Made by a program: the position numbers and the translations under genes. 64,000 nt of DNA from Streptomyces mobaraensis (GTDB lineage: Bacteria; Actinomycetota; Actinomycetes; Streptomycetales; Streptomycetaceae): NCBI RefSeq assembly GCF_020099395.1, contig NZ_CP083590.1, positions 3,658,001 through 3,722,000 of the forward strand, read 5' to 3'. Every line of letters begins with the position of its first letter. The stretch's first letter is position 1. A model generated the notes under the pieces. It was not told the origin of the DNA, did not search any database, and worked only from the letters and a program-made list of their open reading frames with translations. Positions 55,895 through 64,000 of this stretch are shown in pieces.

Positions 55895-57022
55895 TCAGCC
55901 TTGGACGAGGCCGTCCCACTCCGCCCCCGCCGCGGCCAGCACCTCGTCGTCGTCCGCGACCGGGACGCCGAGCGTCCGCAGGCCCGCCGCGAGGGCCGCC
56001 AGGGAGGCCAGGACGGTGGCGCGGGCGGCGGCCCTCCCGTAGTGGTTCACCCGGATCATCTCCTTGGCGAGCGCGCCGCCGCCCGCCTGGAGCGGTACGG
56101 CCGGGTCGGCCGCCAGGGCCGCCGCGACGATCTCCCGCGCGTCGACGCCCTCGGGCGCGCGCAGCGTGGTCGCGGCGGGCGCCGCGTGCTCGCGCCGGAC
56201 GACGTACGGGGTGAGCCCGCCCAGCGCGCGGACGCCGGTGCGGGTGGCGCCCCGGGCGGCCAGGTGGCGGCCGATCACCGCGTCCAGGCCGTCGGCCGCG
56301 ATCCGGTCGGCCGCCTGCTCCAGGGCCAGCATCTCCAACTGGGCGGGGGCGTGCGGCAGTACCGCGCGCCCTCCGTCGATCCAGCGCTCCTTCCAGTCCA
56401 GCAGGGACAGGTACGAGCGCCGGGGCGCCTGCTCGTTGGCCGCGATCCGCTCCCACGCGCGGGCGCTGACCGACACCGTGGACACGCCCGCCGGACCGGC
56501 CATCGCCTTCTGCCCGCCGATGACGCACAGGTCCACGCCCCACTCGTCGGTGAGCAGCGGCTCGGCGGCGACGGAGGCGACGGCGTCCAGCATCAGCAGC
56601 GCGCCGTGCTCCCGCACCACGCGGCCGATCCCGGCGACCGGGTTGGTGTTGCCGGTGGCCGCCTCGGCGTGCACCAGGCTGACGAAGTCGATCTCCGGGT
56701 GGGCGCGCAGCGCGTCGGCGATCCGCTCCGGACTCACCGCGCCGCTGAACGGCGCCGACACCGTGACCACGTCGGCGCCGCAGGACCGCAGCCACCCGCC
56801 GAACGTCTCGCCGTACGGCCCGGTGATCACGTTGAGGGCGGTGCTGCCGGGGCGCACGGCCGAGCGGATGCACGCCTCCAGCGGCAGCAGCGCCTCGCCC
56901 TGCAGGGTGACGACGGTCTCGCGGGTGCGCATCAGCGCGGCGATCTTGTCCTCGATGCGGGCGAAGTGGTCCGCGCCCAGCGGCGGGAGGTCGAGCAGGT
57001 CCGGTGCGGTGTTCGCGGTCAC
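55895..57022 (-). CDS. Class V aminotransferase (alanine-glyoxylate / serine-pyruvate type)
   Basis: A 375-residue fold-type I PLP enzyme. HAEAATGNTNPV, the D of LMLDAVASVAAEP and the Schiff-base Lys in GGQKAMAGPAGVS identify the alanine-glyoxylate aminotransferase group. GTG 57022 has GGAAGG upstream. A strong terminator follows the stop. Confidence 0.88.
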   Translation of the reverse strand: MTANTAPDLLDLPPLGADHFARIEDKIAALMRTRETVVTLQGEALLPLEACIRSAVRPGSTALNVITGPYGETFGGWLRSCGADVVTVSAPFSGAVSPERIADALRAHPEIDFVSLVHAEAATGNTNPVAGIGRVVREHGALLMLDAVASVAAEPLLTDEWGVDLCVIGGQKAMAGPAGVSTVSVSARAWERIAANEQAPRRSYLSLLDWKERWIDGGRAVLPHAPAQLEMLALEQAADRIAADGLDAVIGRHLAARGATRTGVRALGGLTPYVVRREHAAPAATTLRAPEGVDAREIVAAALAADPAVPLQAGGGALAKEMIRVNHYGRAAARATVLASLAALAAGLRTLGVPVADDDEVLAAAGAEWDGLVQG

Positions 57023-57116
57023 GGTGCCTTCCAGGATGTGGTGGCGCCGCGGCGCGGCGCCCGCCGGTCTCTGCCCCGACCCTACGCCGGGGCGGCCCCG
57101 GGTCCTACGGAGCGGT

Positions 57117-58581
57117 TCAGCGCCGGCCGCCCTCCGCCACCCCGCGCCAGCCGCCCTCGGCCACCCCGCCCGGAACGGCGTCCTCCGGCGCGTACGGCTC
57201 CCGGGTGTAGACGAAGGAGCCGAGGTCCAGGTGGCTCACCGTGCCGTCCGCCCGCCGGACGACCCGGAGCGTCTCGCCCGCGAAGTAGTTGTCGAGGCCG
57301 GTCCACGTCCCGTCCTCCTCCGGCCGGAACCGTGAGGCGCGCACGCCCCCGCCGGCGAGCGGCGCCAGGTCGAGCGTCCGGCCCGGCCCCAGCCGGAGGA
57401 CCATGGCCCGGGGCCCCCAGTACCAGGGGCCGGTGAGCTCCAGCAGCGTGAGGTCCGGGTCCGCATCCGGGCGCCACGGCTCCGGAATGCGAGGCTCCGC
57501 CTCGGCGGTGGTCAGCACGAGCCGGGCGGCGAGCGACACGACCTCCGGCATGGACGTCTGGTTGGCGAGGGTGGCGGCCGCCAGTCCCTCCTCCGGGGAG
57601 GCGAGAACGGCCCCGACGAAGCCCGGCATGGAACCCGCGTGACCGACCAGGACCCGGCCGTCCACCCGGATCAGCTGGAGCCCGAGGCCGTAGGACGCGC
57701 TCCAGTCCGCGTTCTGCGGCTCGGCCGCGGGCCGCCGCATCTCCGCCAGCGTCGCCGCGGAGAGCACCCGCTCGTCGCCCTCCATCAGGAAGGCCGCGAA
57801 CCGGCCCAGATCGGCGACGGTCGACCAGAGCTGCCCCGCCGGCGCCATCAGGCCGGTCTCCGCGGCCGGTTCCGGAAGGACGACGTCCGCCCAGGGGTGC
57901 ACGGCCCAGCCCTCCGCGTGGGGGGCCTCCGGTCCGTACGTCGTCCGCTCCATGCCCAGCGGCAGCAGCACCTCGCGGCGCAGGACCGGGTACCAGGGCT
58001 CCCCCCCGCAGCTTCTCGACGAGGGCGCCGAGCAAGGCGTAACCGGTGTTGGAGTAGTGGTACAGCTCCCCCGCCCGGTGCCGCTGCGGGCGCTCGCCGA
58101 ACAGGTCCGCCGGCGTCGGGCGCAGCTCCCCGCCCGTCCGCTCCCACCACGGGCCGCGCGACTCCGCTGCCAGGCCGGAGCCGTGGGCGAGGAGTTGGGC
58201 GACGGTCGCCTCCCCGCCGGCCGGCGTGTCCAGGTGGCGGCCGAGCGGGTCGCCGAGGTCGAGCAGGCCCTCGTCGCGCAGCCGCAGGACGAGTACGGCG
58301 ATCAGGGCCTTGGTGATCGACCCGATGCGGTACTGGGTCGCCTCCGGGTCCGGCTCACGCCCGTCCACCGCCCCCCGGCCGGCGGCCCACACCGGCCGTC
58401 CGTCCCGGACCAGGGCCGCCACCAGGGACGGGGCCCGGCCCTGGACCTGGGTGGTGGCGACCTGGTGCAGGAGCGCCCGACGGGTCGCGGGCAACAGGTC
58501 TGCGAAACGGTCGGTCTCCGTGATGCCGGAGGTGTTCGCGATTCCGGAGGTGCTCGTGGTGTTCTCGTGATCCCTGGCCAT
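57117..58581 (-). pseudogene. Serine beta-lactamase-fold hydrolase, frameshifted
   Basis: Class C beta-lactamase/esterase-like protein. The N-terminal frame starts at 58581 and carries the active-site SITK and YSNTGY, reaching EKLRG. The C-terminal frame continues from EPWYPVLRREVLLPLGMERT to 57117 and carries the GHAG box. They are joined only if one base is removed from the C7 run at 58001-58007, so there is a +1 frameshift there. Either the gene is broken, it varies by slippage, or this is a sequencing error. Confidence 0.85.
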
Positions 58582-58663
58582 TTCCGCAGCCTAAACAGTC
58601 CTCCTGTGACGGGCGGATGTAACGGGCGGAGATTTCTGTCTTCCCCCTTGCCCAGCGCTGGCC

Positions 58664-58689
58664 TTGACGTCCGCGTCAACGTTTACGGT
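58664..58689 (+). promoter_or_regulatory. Candidate operator/promoter of the MerR-thioredoxin unit
   Basis: TTGACGTCCGCGTCAA (58664-58679) is a palindrome with 6-bp arms, and TACGGT (58684-58689) lies 6 bp before ATG 58696, placing the start near a leaderless transcript. The palindrome sits where MerR-type activators bind. Confidence 0.5.
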
Positions 58690-58695
58690 CACTTC

Positions 58696-59151
58696 ATGCG
58701 GATCGGGGAACTGGCCGAACAGGCCGGAATCAGCACACGCGCCCTGCGGCACTACGAGTCGCTCGGCCTCCTGCCCGCCCGCCGCGCGGGCAACGGGTAT
58801 CGCGACTACGACGAGGCCGACCTGCGGCTCCTGCGCCAGATCCGTACGCTCCAGGACTTCGGTTTCGGCCTGGAGGACACCCGTCCGTTCGTCGAGTGCC
58901 TGCGCGCCGGCCACCCCGCCGGCGACTCCTGTCCGGCGTCCCTGGAGGTCTACCGGCGCAAACTCGCCGAGCTGGACGAGTGCATCGAGCGGCTGGCCCA
59001 GGTCCGCGCCGAGGTGAGCGCGCAACTGACCCGCGCCCAGCGGGAACGCGCCGCGCTGGAAGCGGAGGCCGACGTCCCGGGCGGCCCGCCACCGCGCTGC
59101 GCGCTCACGCCGTGCGACGCGGGGGACGCCGGGCAGGCCGAGTACGCCTGA
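58696..59151 (+). CDS. MerR family transcriptional regulator
   Basis: A 151-residue MerR protein: winged helix MRIGELAEQAGISTRALRHY with ESLGLLPA, then a coiled coil and a C-terminal Cys-containing tail (CALTPCD) plus C at DSCPAS, which may sense redox or metal. It precedes a thioredoxin gene by 56 bp on the same strand, suggesting a thiol-stress unit. Confidence 0.88.
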   Translation: MRIGELAEQAGISTRALRHYESLGLLPARRAGNGYRDYDEADLRLLRQIRTLQDFGFGLEDTRPFVECLRAGHPAGDSCPASLEVYRRKLAELDECIERLAQVRAEVSAQLTRAQRERAALEAEADVPGGPPPRCALTPCDAGDAGQAEYA

Positions 59152-59207
59152 ACGACTCACTTCCCTATCCCTCACCGAGTCCCTCATTCACGGAGGAACG
59201 GCTTCCC

Positions 59208-59648
59208 ATGACCACGACCACGCCCACGACCACGACCACGCCCACGCCCACGCCCACGCCCACGCCCACGACGACGCCCACGCCCACGACGACGCCCAAA
59301 CCCACCGCCACCCCGGTAACTCCCGTCACCGACGCCACTTTCCCCGCCGAGGTCCTCGCCTCCGGCCTGCCCGTCCTCGTGGAGTTCACCGCCGACTGGT
59401 GCGGCCCCTGCCGGCAGATCGCCCCGGTCCTCGCCGAACTGGCGGCGGCCGAGGCGGGCCGGCTGAAGGTCGTCTCGCTCGACGTGGACTTCAACCCCGC
59501 GACGGCCGCGGCCCACCGCGTGCTGTCGGCCCCGACCCTGACGCTGTTCCGCGCCGGCGAGCCGGTCCTGACCCTGGTCGGCGCCCGCCCCCTGCGCCGC
59601 CTGCGGCAGGACCTCGCCGCCGAGCTGCCCTGGATCGCCCCCAGCTGA
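59208..59648 (+). CDS. Thioredoxin with Thr/Pro-rich N-terminal tail
   Basis: A 146-residue thioredoxin with active site WCGPC (64-68) and a conserved cis-Pro region SAPTLTLF. The first ~38 residues are a repeated Thr-Pro ladder made from six-base DNA repeats, absent from usual thioredoxins. ATG 59208 has GGAGGA upstream. No signal peptide is visible, so it is probably cytosolic. Confidence 0.9.
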   Translation: MTTTTPTTTTTPTPTPTPTPTTTPTPTTTPKPTATPVTPVTDATFPAEVLASGLPVLVEFTADWCGPCRQIAPVLAELAAAEAGRLKVVSLDVDFNPATAAAHRVLSAPTLTLFRAGEPVLTLVGARPLRRLRQDLAAELPWIAPS

Positions 59649-59743
59649 CGGGCGCGGGGTCACCACACGGGCACGGGTCACCCCATAGGCGCGGAGTCAC
59701 CACACGGGCGCGCGGTCACGCCACAGGCACGGGCTCACCACAC
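59649..59743. repeat. Roughly 19-bp tandem repeat
   Basis: Five diverged copies of a GGGCGCGGGGTCACCACAC-type unit fill the gap after the thioredoxin stop and overlap the last codons of the convergent MarR gene. Confidence 0.7.
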
Positions 59744-60226
59744 CGGCCGCAGGGGCGGTGGTTCGTCACCGCCCATGGCCCGGACCAGCCGGGCGAGTTC
59801 GGCGTGGAGGACGGGCAGGCGGGGGCCGCCGGGCCGGTCGCCGAGCTCGGCCTCCAGCCGGTGCATGACCCGCCCGGCGACGGCCAGGTGGGCATGGGCC
59901 GCCTCGGTGAGGACGACGAGCCGCCGCCGCCCGCCCGCCGGGTGCGGCTCCCTGCGGACGTACCCCGCCCGCTCCAGCCGGTCGACGAGCTGTCCCGCCG
60001 CCTGCTTCGTCATCCCCAGCCGTTCCGCCAGCTCACTGGCGGTGGCGCCCCCTCCGCGCAGGAGCTGGAACACCATGCCGTGCACGGGCCGCAGGTCACC
60101 GTAACCGGCCTCCGCCAGGCGGGCGTTGAACTCCCCCAGCAGGAGCTGGAAGCCCATGCCCAGCAGGAAGGTGAGTTCGAGGCCGGGGAAGGGGTCGTCG
60201 GCACGGCTGATCGGGTCGTCGGTCAC
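59735..60226 (-). CDS. MarR family transcriptional regulator
   Basis: A 163-residue MarR winged-helix protein: recognition helix MTKQAAGQLVDRLERAGYV and wing PAGGRRRLVVLTE. GTG 60226. It is divergent from a cupin gene, with two palindromes between them, so it probably represses both. Confidence 0.88.
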   Translation of the reverse strand: MTDDPISRADDPFPGLELTFLLGMGFQLLLGEFNARLAEAGYGDLRPVHGMVFQLLRGGGATASELAERLGMTKQAAGQLVDRLERAGYVRREPHPAGGRRRLVVLTEAAHAHLAVAGRVMHRLEAELGDRPGGPRLPVLHAELARLVRAMGGDEPPPLRPVW

Positions 60227-60247
60227 GGAAACATGCTGACACAGGAA

Positions 60248-60299
60248 AGTAAAGCTGCTTTACTCATTCGCGTCCGGCGCGAGTAAAGCAGCTTTACTC
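60248..60299. promoter_or_regulatory. Two near-identical MarR operator palindromes
   Basis: AGTAAAGCTGCTTTACT (60248-60264) and GAGTAAAGCAGCTTTACTC (60281-60299) are 8- and 9-bp inverted repeats around a single base, 34 bp centre to centre. They lie in the divergent gap between MarR and cupin genes. Confidence 0.85.
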
Positions 60300-60342
60300 C
60301 GTGTTGGCGCCCGCCCTTCCCGCAGCCGCCCTTGGAGCGACG

Positions 60343-60720
60343 ATGCACGTCATCACCCCGTCCGTCGACCGCACGACCTTCACCCCCAACGCCGTCATGA
60401 CCCACCTCGCCGCCCCCAGCGCGGGCAGCACCGAACTCAGCACGTGGCGCGTGCGGATGGAGGCGGGCGCCGCGGGCCCGGAGCACTCCATGGACCGCGA
60501 GCAGGTGTGGACGGTGCTCAGCGGCGCGCTCTCCTTCACCGCCGACGGGACCACCGAGACCGTGCGCGCGGGCGGCGCGGTCGTCCTGCCGCCCAACGTG
60601 CTGCGCCAGGTGCGCGCGGCGGACGACGCGGGCGCCGAGGCGCTCGTCGCCATGCGCGCCGACGGCCAGGTGTCTGTACCGGGGCAGCCGGGCTCGCGCG
60701 CGCTCCCCTGGACCTCCTGA
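60343..60720 (+). CDS. Cupin-domain protein
   Basis: A 125-residue single-domain cupin with motif 1 EHSMDREQVWTVLSGALSF and motif 2 AVVLPPNVLRQVRA. Only part of the metal-ligand set is present (H and E in EHSMDREQ), so catalysis is uncertain. ATG 60343 with GGAG. It is probably controlled by the divergent MarR. Confidence 0.82.
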   Translation: MHVITPSVDRTTFTPNAVMTHLAAPSAGSTELSTWRVRMEAGAAGPEHSMDREQVWTVLSGALSFTADGTTETVRAGGAVVLPPNVLRQVRAADDAGAEALVAMRADGQVSVPGQPGSRALPWTS

Positions 60721-60738
60721 GCGCCCCACCGCCGCCGG

Positions 60739-61878
60739 TCAACCCCGCCGGTCCGGGGTGGCGGTGGCGTCGCGGACCGGCATGACGAGGGTCGTGAAGC
60801 TCCCCTGGTCAGCCGAGCGCACGACGACCGGGCCGGTGGGCGACGCGATCTCCAGCAGCGCGTCGGGGCCGACGCCCGCGTCCAGGGCCGCCAGGAACAC
60901 CGCCGGATCGAAGGCGACGCGCAGCGGCGGCCCGGTACACACGGCGCGCAGGGTGACACCGTCGGCGCCGTCGCCGGTGACGACGAGTCCGTCCCCCTCC
61001 GCCCGCAGCAGTACGGGACCGGCGCCGGCCGCCCCCGCGGCGCCGAGCGCGCCGCACAGGCCGGCGCGGTCCACGATCACCCGGTGCCGCGGGGCCGGCA
61101 GCTCGTCCAGGACCAGCCGGTACGCGGGGAACTCCTCTTCCGTGTAAGGGGCCACGGTCCGGGTCTCGTCACCGGCGCACAGCCTGAGGCCGTACCCGTC
61201 GAGCACCACGGTCACCTCCGGCCACCGCAGCGCCCAGGACGCCGCCCGTCGCAGGTCGGGGACGTCGACGAGGGCGTGGCGGCGGCGGCCGGCCCAGTCG
61301 TCGGCGTCCTCCGCACGCAGCACCCGGACGGCGAGGCGGTAACGGTCGGTGGCCACCAGCCGCACCTCGTCCCCCTCCAGCTCCAGCAGCACCCGGCCCA
61401 GCACCGGGAACGCCTCCCGGCCGGGCCCCTCGGCGGCGGCGGGCGCCACCTGCCGTACGGCGGCGGCCAGTTCGAGCCCGCCCAGCCGCGCCGACGCCCT
61501 GCCGCCCGCCGCCGGCAGGGTGCCCAGCAGATCCTCGACCGCCGTCCGGGCCGCCGCGGCGGCGGCGCGGGTGGTCCGCAGGTGGTCGCGGAGGATCCGT
61601 TCGGCCTGTTCCGGAGGTCCGTCGAGCACGGACACCGCGTCGACGAGCGGCAGCCCGGCGGCCCTGAGCCGGCGGACGAGCAGGGCGCGGCGCTCCTGGT
61701 CCGGGCGGTAGGAGCGGTAGCCGGTTACGGCGTCGACGTGGGCGGGGCGCAGCAGGCCGCAGTCGTCGTAGAAGCGCAGGGCGCTGGGGGCCAGCCCGAC
61801 CCTGCGGGCGAAGGCCCCGATGCTCAGAAGTGGCTCGGGATCGCCTTCCGAGCGGCTGGGGGTGTCCGTGGGATGCAT
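60739..61878 (-). CDS. MerR regulator fused to a beta-sliding-clamp-like domain
   Basis: A 379-residue protein. The N-terminal MerR HTH (about 15-85, FARRVGLAPSALRFYDDCGLL) and a coiled coil (to about 125) are followed by a C-terminal domain with the DNA polymerase III beta-clamp pattern (LELEGDEVRLVATDRYRLAV). Similar MerR-DnaN-like fusions occur in actinomycetes; their clamp part probably senses a ligand rather than DNA polymerase, which is inference. ATG 61878 is at the expected start of a leaderless transcript. Confidence 0.85.
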   Translation of the reverse strand: MHPTDTPSRSEGDPEPLLSIGAFARRVGLAPSALRFYDDCGLLRPAHVDAVTGYRSYRPDQERRALLVRRLRAAGLPLVDAVSVLDGPPEQAERILRDHLRTTRAAAAAARTAVEDLLGTLPAAGGRASARLGGLELAAAVRQVAPAAAEGPGREAFPVLGRVLLELEGDEVRLVATDRYRLAVRVLRAEDADDWAGRRRHALVDVPDLRRAASWALRWPEVTVVLDGYGLRLCAGDETRTVAPYTEEEFPAYRLVLDELPAPRHRVIVDRAGLCGALGAAGAAGAGPVLLRAEGDGLVVTGDGADGVTLRAVCTGPPLRVAFDPAVFLAALDAGVGPDALLEIASPTGPVVVRSADQGSFTTLVMPVRDATATPDRRG

Positions 61879-61885
61879 GTGGGGG

Positions 61886-61916
61886 ATCCTCGACCTTCGA
61901 GCGGCTTGAAGGTCAA
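61886..61916 (-). promoter_or_regulatory. MerR-type promoter with 19-bp spacer
   Basis: On the minus strand TTGACC (61916-61911) and GAGGAT (61891-61886) are separated by exactly 19 bp, and GACCTTC/GAAGGTC arms (61892-61914) form the palindrome in the spacer. This is the layout on which MerR proteins act, and it predicts transcription starting at the ATG. Confidence 0.75.
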
Positions 61917-62024
61917 GACCGGCGCACAGTCCCGGGGTGCCCCGACGGCAAGCCCTCAGGCGACTCAAAGGACTTAAACGCCTCAGACGGCGCGGCAAGC
62001 CCCGCTCGGCCGCGACGAGTTGTG

Positions 62025-62540
62025 TCAGCGCGCAGCCCCCACCGACCCGGCCGGCCCCTCAAGTTCCTCCAGGAGCTCCCGCAACGTCTCGACGAACCGG
62101 TCCCGCTTCTCCTCCGACAGCGGCCCCAGCAGGCGCCGTTCGGTCGCGAGGTGTTCCGGCAGCGCCCGGTCGATGAGTTCGCGCCCCTCGTCCGTCAGGG
62201 AGACGCGGACGCCCCGCCCGTCCTCCTCGTTGGGCGTGCGGACCACCAGGCCGCGCCCCTCCAGGCGGTCGAGGCGCTGGCTGATCGCGCCGGAGGTCAC
62301 CATTCCGGCCCGCATCAGCTCGGTCGGCGTCAGACGGTGCGGGGGCGCGCTGCGGCGCAGGGTGGCGAGGACGTCGAACGAGGCCCGGTCGAGGCCGTGG
62401 GCGGCGAAGGTCCGCCCCAGCTCGGCGTCGACCACCCGCTTGAGCCGGCTCAGCCTGCCGAACACGGCCATGGGCGAGACGTCCAGGTCGGGCCGCTGGG
62501 CGGCCCACTGTTCCAGCACGAGGTCGACGTGATCTGCCAC
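62025..62540 (-). CDS. MarR family transcriptional regulator
   Basis: A 171-residue MarR protein: HTH region LTPTELMRAGMVTSGAISQRLDRLEGRGLV, wing NEEDGRGVRVSLT. GTG 62540. It is divergent from an EamA exporter and probably represses it through the TTAGC-type repeats between them. Confidence 0.88.
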   Translation of the reverse strand: MADHVDLVLEQWAAQRPDLDVSPMAVFGRLSRLKRVVDAELGRTFAAHGLDRASFDVLATLRRSAPPHRLTPTELMRAGMVTSGAISQRLDRLEGRGLVVRTPNEEDGRGVRVSLTDEGRELIDRALPEHLATERRLLGPLSEEKRDRFVETLRELLEELEGPAGSVGAAR

Positions 62541-62560
62541 CCATCCACCCTAGCAATGCC

Positions 62561-62618
62561 TTAGCGGTGAGGTAGATCACCCCTCGCCGACGATCAAGTT
62601 AGCTTAGCGATGAGCTAA
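62561..62618. promoter_or_regulatory. Related operator sites between MarR and EamA genes
   Basis: TTAGCGATGAGCTAA (62604-62618, 5-bp arms) lies at the EamA promoter, and TTAGCGGTGAGGTAG (62561-62575) differs by three bases at the MarR promoter, 43 bp away. Confidence 0.6.
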
Positions 62619-62627
62619 TTTATCTTC

Positions 62628-63515
62628 GTGCTAAGCAAACGACTGCGTGTCCTCCTCCTCACCGCGCTCGCGCCGGCCCTCTGGGGCACCACCTACTACG
62701 TCACCACCGAATGGCTGCCCCCGGGCCGCCCGCTGCTGGCGGCGGTCCTGCGGGCGCTGCCCGCCGGCCTGTTCCTGGTGGCGCTCACCCGGCGGCTGCC
62801 GCGCGGCGACTGGTGGTGGCGCGCGCTCGTCCTCGGCACGCTCAACATCGGCGCCTTCTTCGCCCTCCTCTTCGTCGCCGCGTACCGCCTCCCCGGCGGC
62901 GTCGCCGCCACCGTCGGCTCCGTACAGCCGCTGATAGCCGCCCTCCTCTCCACCGGCCTCCTCGGCAAGCGGCTCACCACCCGCACCCTCGTCGCCGGAA
63001 TCGCGGGCGTCGCGGGCGTCGGCCTGCTCGTCCTCCGGGCCGAGGCGCGGCTGGACGGGGTCGGGGTCGCCGCCGCCCTGGGCGGAGCCCTCCTCATGGC
63101 GACGGGCGTGGTGCTCAGCAAGCGCTGGCCGTCCCCGGCGCCCCTCCTCGCCACCACCGGCTGGCAGCTGGTGGCCGGCGGCGTGCTCCTCGTCCCGGTC
63201 GCCCTGCTCGTCGAGGGCCTCCCGCCGGCCGGCCTGACCGCCGGGAACCTGGCGGGGTACGCCTACCTCTCCGCCGTCGGGACCGCGCTCGCCTACGCCC
63301 TGTGGTTCCGCGGCCTGCGCGAACTGCCCGCCACGGACGTGACGTTCCTCGGCCTGCTCAGCCCGCTCGTCGCCACGGCCATCGGCCTGATCGCCGTCGG
63401 GGAGCGGCTCACCGCCCTGCAGTCGCTGGGCGGCCTGATCGTCCTCGGCTCCCTCGTCGCGGCCCAGCTCCGCCCGTCGGCGGCCCGGCGCGAGGCCGCC
63501 GCCCCGACCCGCTGA
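62628..63515 (+). CDS. EamA/DMT family exporter
   Basis: A 295-residue ten-TM protein with two EamA repeats (about 5-140 and 150-285) and the entry motif APALWGTTYYVTTEW. GTG 62628 has a TTATCT about 6 bp upstream, so the transcript may be leaderless. Substrate unknown. Confidence 0.88.
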   Translation: MLSKRLRVLLLTALAPALWGTTYYVTTEWLPPGRPLLAAVLRALPAGLFLVALTRRLPRGDWWWRALVLGTLNIGAFFALLFVAAYRLPGGVAATVGSVQPLIAALLSTGLLGKRLTTRTLVAGIAGVAGVGLLVLRAEARLDGVGVAAALGGALLMATGVVLSKRWPSPAPLLATTGWQLVAGGVLLVPVALLVEGLPPAGLTAGNLAGYAYLSAVGTALAYALWFRGLRELPATDVTFLGLLSPLVATAIGLIAVGERLTALQSLGGLIVLGSLVAAQLRPSAARREAAAPTR

Positions 63516-63572
63516 TCCCCCTCCTCTTCACCGTCTTCAACGCCCTCAACGCCATTCACAAGGAGAATGACC

Positions 63573-64000
63573 ATGCGCATCACCATCTTCGGCGCGGCAG
63601 GCAACGCGGGAAGCACCATCGCGGCCGAGGCACTGGCCCGCGGTCACCAGGTCACCGCCGTGGTCCGGAACGCGGCCCGCTTCGACCGGCTGCCCGCGGC
63701 GGCCGCACACCGCACCGGCGACGCCGCCGATCCGGGCGACGTGGCACGGCTGGCGGCCGGCCAGGACATCGTGGTGAGCGCGGTCAGGCCCGCGCCGGGC
63801 CGCGAACACGACCTGGTCACCGCCACCAAGGCGCTGCTCGCCGGCGTCGCCGGAACCGGCGCCCGGCTGCTGGTCGTCGGCGGCGCCGGCAGCCTGACCG
63901 TGCCGGGCGGCGACGGCCGTACCGTCCTCGACGACCCCGCCTGGGTGCCGGATGCCTGGCGGCCGATCGCCCAGGCGAGCACGGAGCAGTTCGCCCTCGT
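63573..64000 (+). CDS. NAD(P)-binding NmrA-like protein, cut off by window end
   Basis: 142 complete codons are visible. GAAGNAG at the N-terminus is the Rossmann dinucleotide-binding motif of the atypical SDR/NmrA group. ATG 63573 has AAGGAG upstream. It is co-directional with the EamA gene, 57 bp away, and likely shares its control. Confidence 0.88.
   Translation, partial: MRITIFGAAGNAGSTIAAEALARGHQVTAVVRNAARFDRLPAAAAHRTGDAADPGDVARLAAGQDIVVSAVRPAPGREHDLVTATKALLAGVAGTGARLLVVGGAGSLTVPGGDGRTVLDDPAWVPDAWRPIAQASTEQFAL

Noticed and set aside
59649..59743. A possible CRISPR array
   Set aside because: The units are contiguous and diverged, with no spacers and no cas genes.

Overview
The window is chromosomal DNA from a high-GC actinomycete, almost certainly a Streptomyces. 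Codon third positions are nearly all G or C. GTG starts, ATGA/GTGA overlaps and probable leaderless transcripts are frequent. Genus markers are present: ssgA, a cydA-cydB-cydCD cluster with a Rex operator, the PspAB-HtpX pair, DUF5326, SARP/BTAD regulators and the GCGTTTGAGGAC-type intergenic repeat. As I recall it, the order ssgA, thiC, LacI regulator, hisC, cydA, cydB, cydCD, sensor kinase matches the Streptomyces coelicolor SCO3926-SCO3948 neighbourhood.

Region 1 (1-12 kb) holds the start of an ABC ATPase gene. It is followed by a four-gene operon: M24 peptidase-like protein, EphD-like hydrolase/dehydrogenase fusion, PF10118-type metal-dependent hydrolase, and MerR regulator. Then come the stress pair pspAB-htpX, a VapBC-like toxin-antitoxin pair whose toxin has lost one expected catalytic Asp, an LLM flavin oxidoreductase, a Cof-type HAD phosphatase and a secreted HEAGH metallopeptidase. 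Region 2 (12-25 kb) holds a secreted M23 peptidase and a minus-strand cydA-cydB-cydCD-histidine kinase operon behind a perfect Rex operator. Beyond these are hisC and a LacI regulator. Two inverted copies of a composite intergenic repeat sit near the edges of this region.

Region 3 (25-38 kb) starts with a metallophosphoesterase, a small membrane protein and a TerD-VWA protein. Next is a compact integrative element of about 3.5 kb inserted in the 3' end of thiC. A large serine recombinase lies at the left end, and the displaced native thiC 3' end lies outside it. Inside are a NUDIX remnant, an HTH protein and a probable small membrane protein. The element supplies a replacement 3' end that keeps thiC open. 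thiC is preceded by a TPP riboswitch. Beyond it are a YibE/F membrane protein with a His-rich tail, an NfeD-like protein and a flotillin with hendecad repeats. These run into ssgA, whose usual neighbour ssgR is missing.

Region 4 (39-64 kb) is a series of small transcription units, often a regulator beside its likely target. They include LysR and NUDIX genes, a globin-reductase with a PNPOx-like partner, MFS with MarR, TetR with a zinc-ribbon tail, a large BTAD/NB-ARC regulator, a DrrAB-type ABC exporter and a class V aminotransferase. A serine hydrolase gene is frameshifted in a C7 run. The rest are MerR with thioredoxin, MarR with cupin (two near-identical palindromes between them), a MerR fused to a DNA polymerase III beta-clamp-like domain, MarR with an EamA exporter, and a truncated NAD(P)-binding protein at the window end. 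No rRNA, tRNA or CRISPR array was seen.
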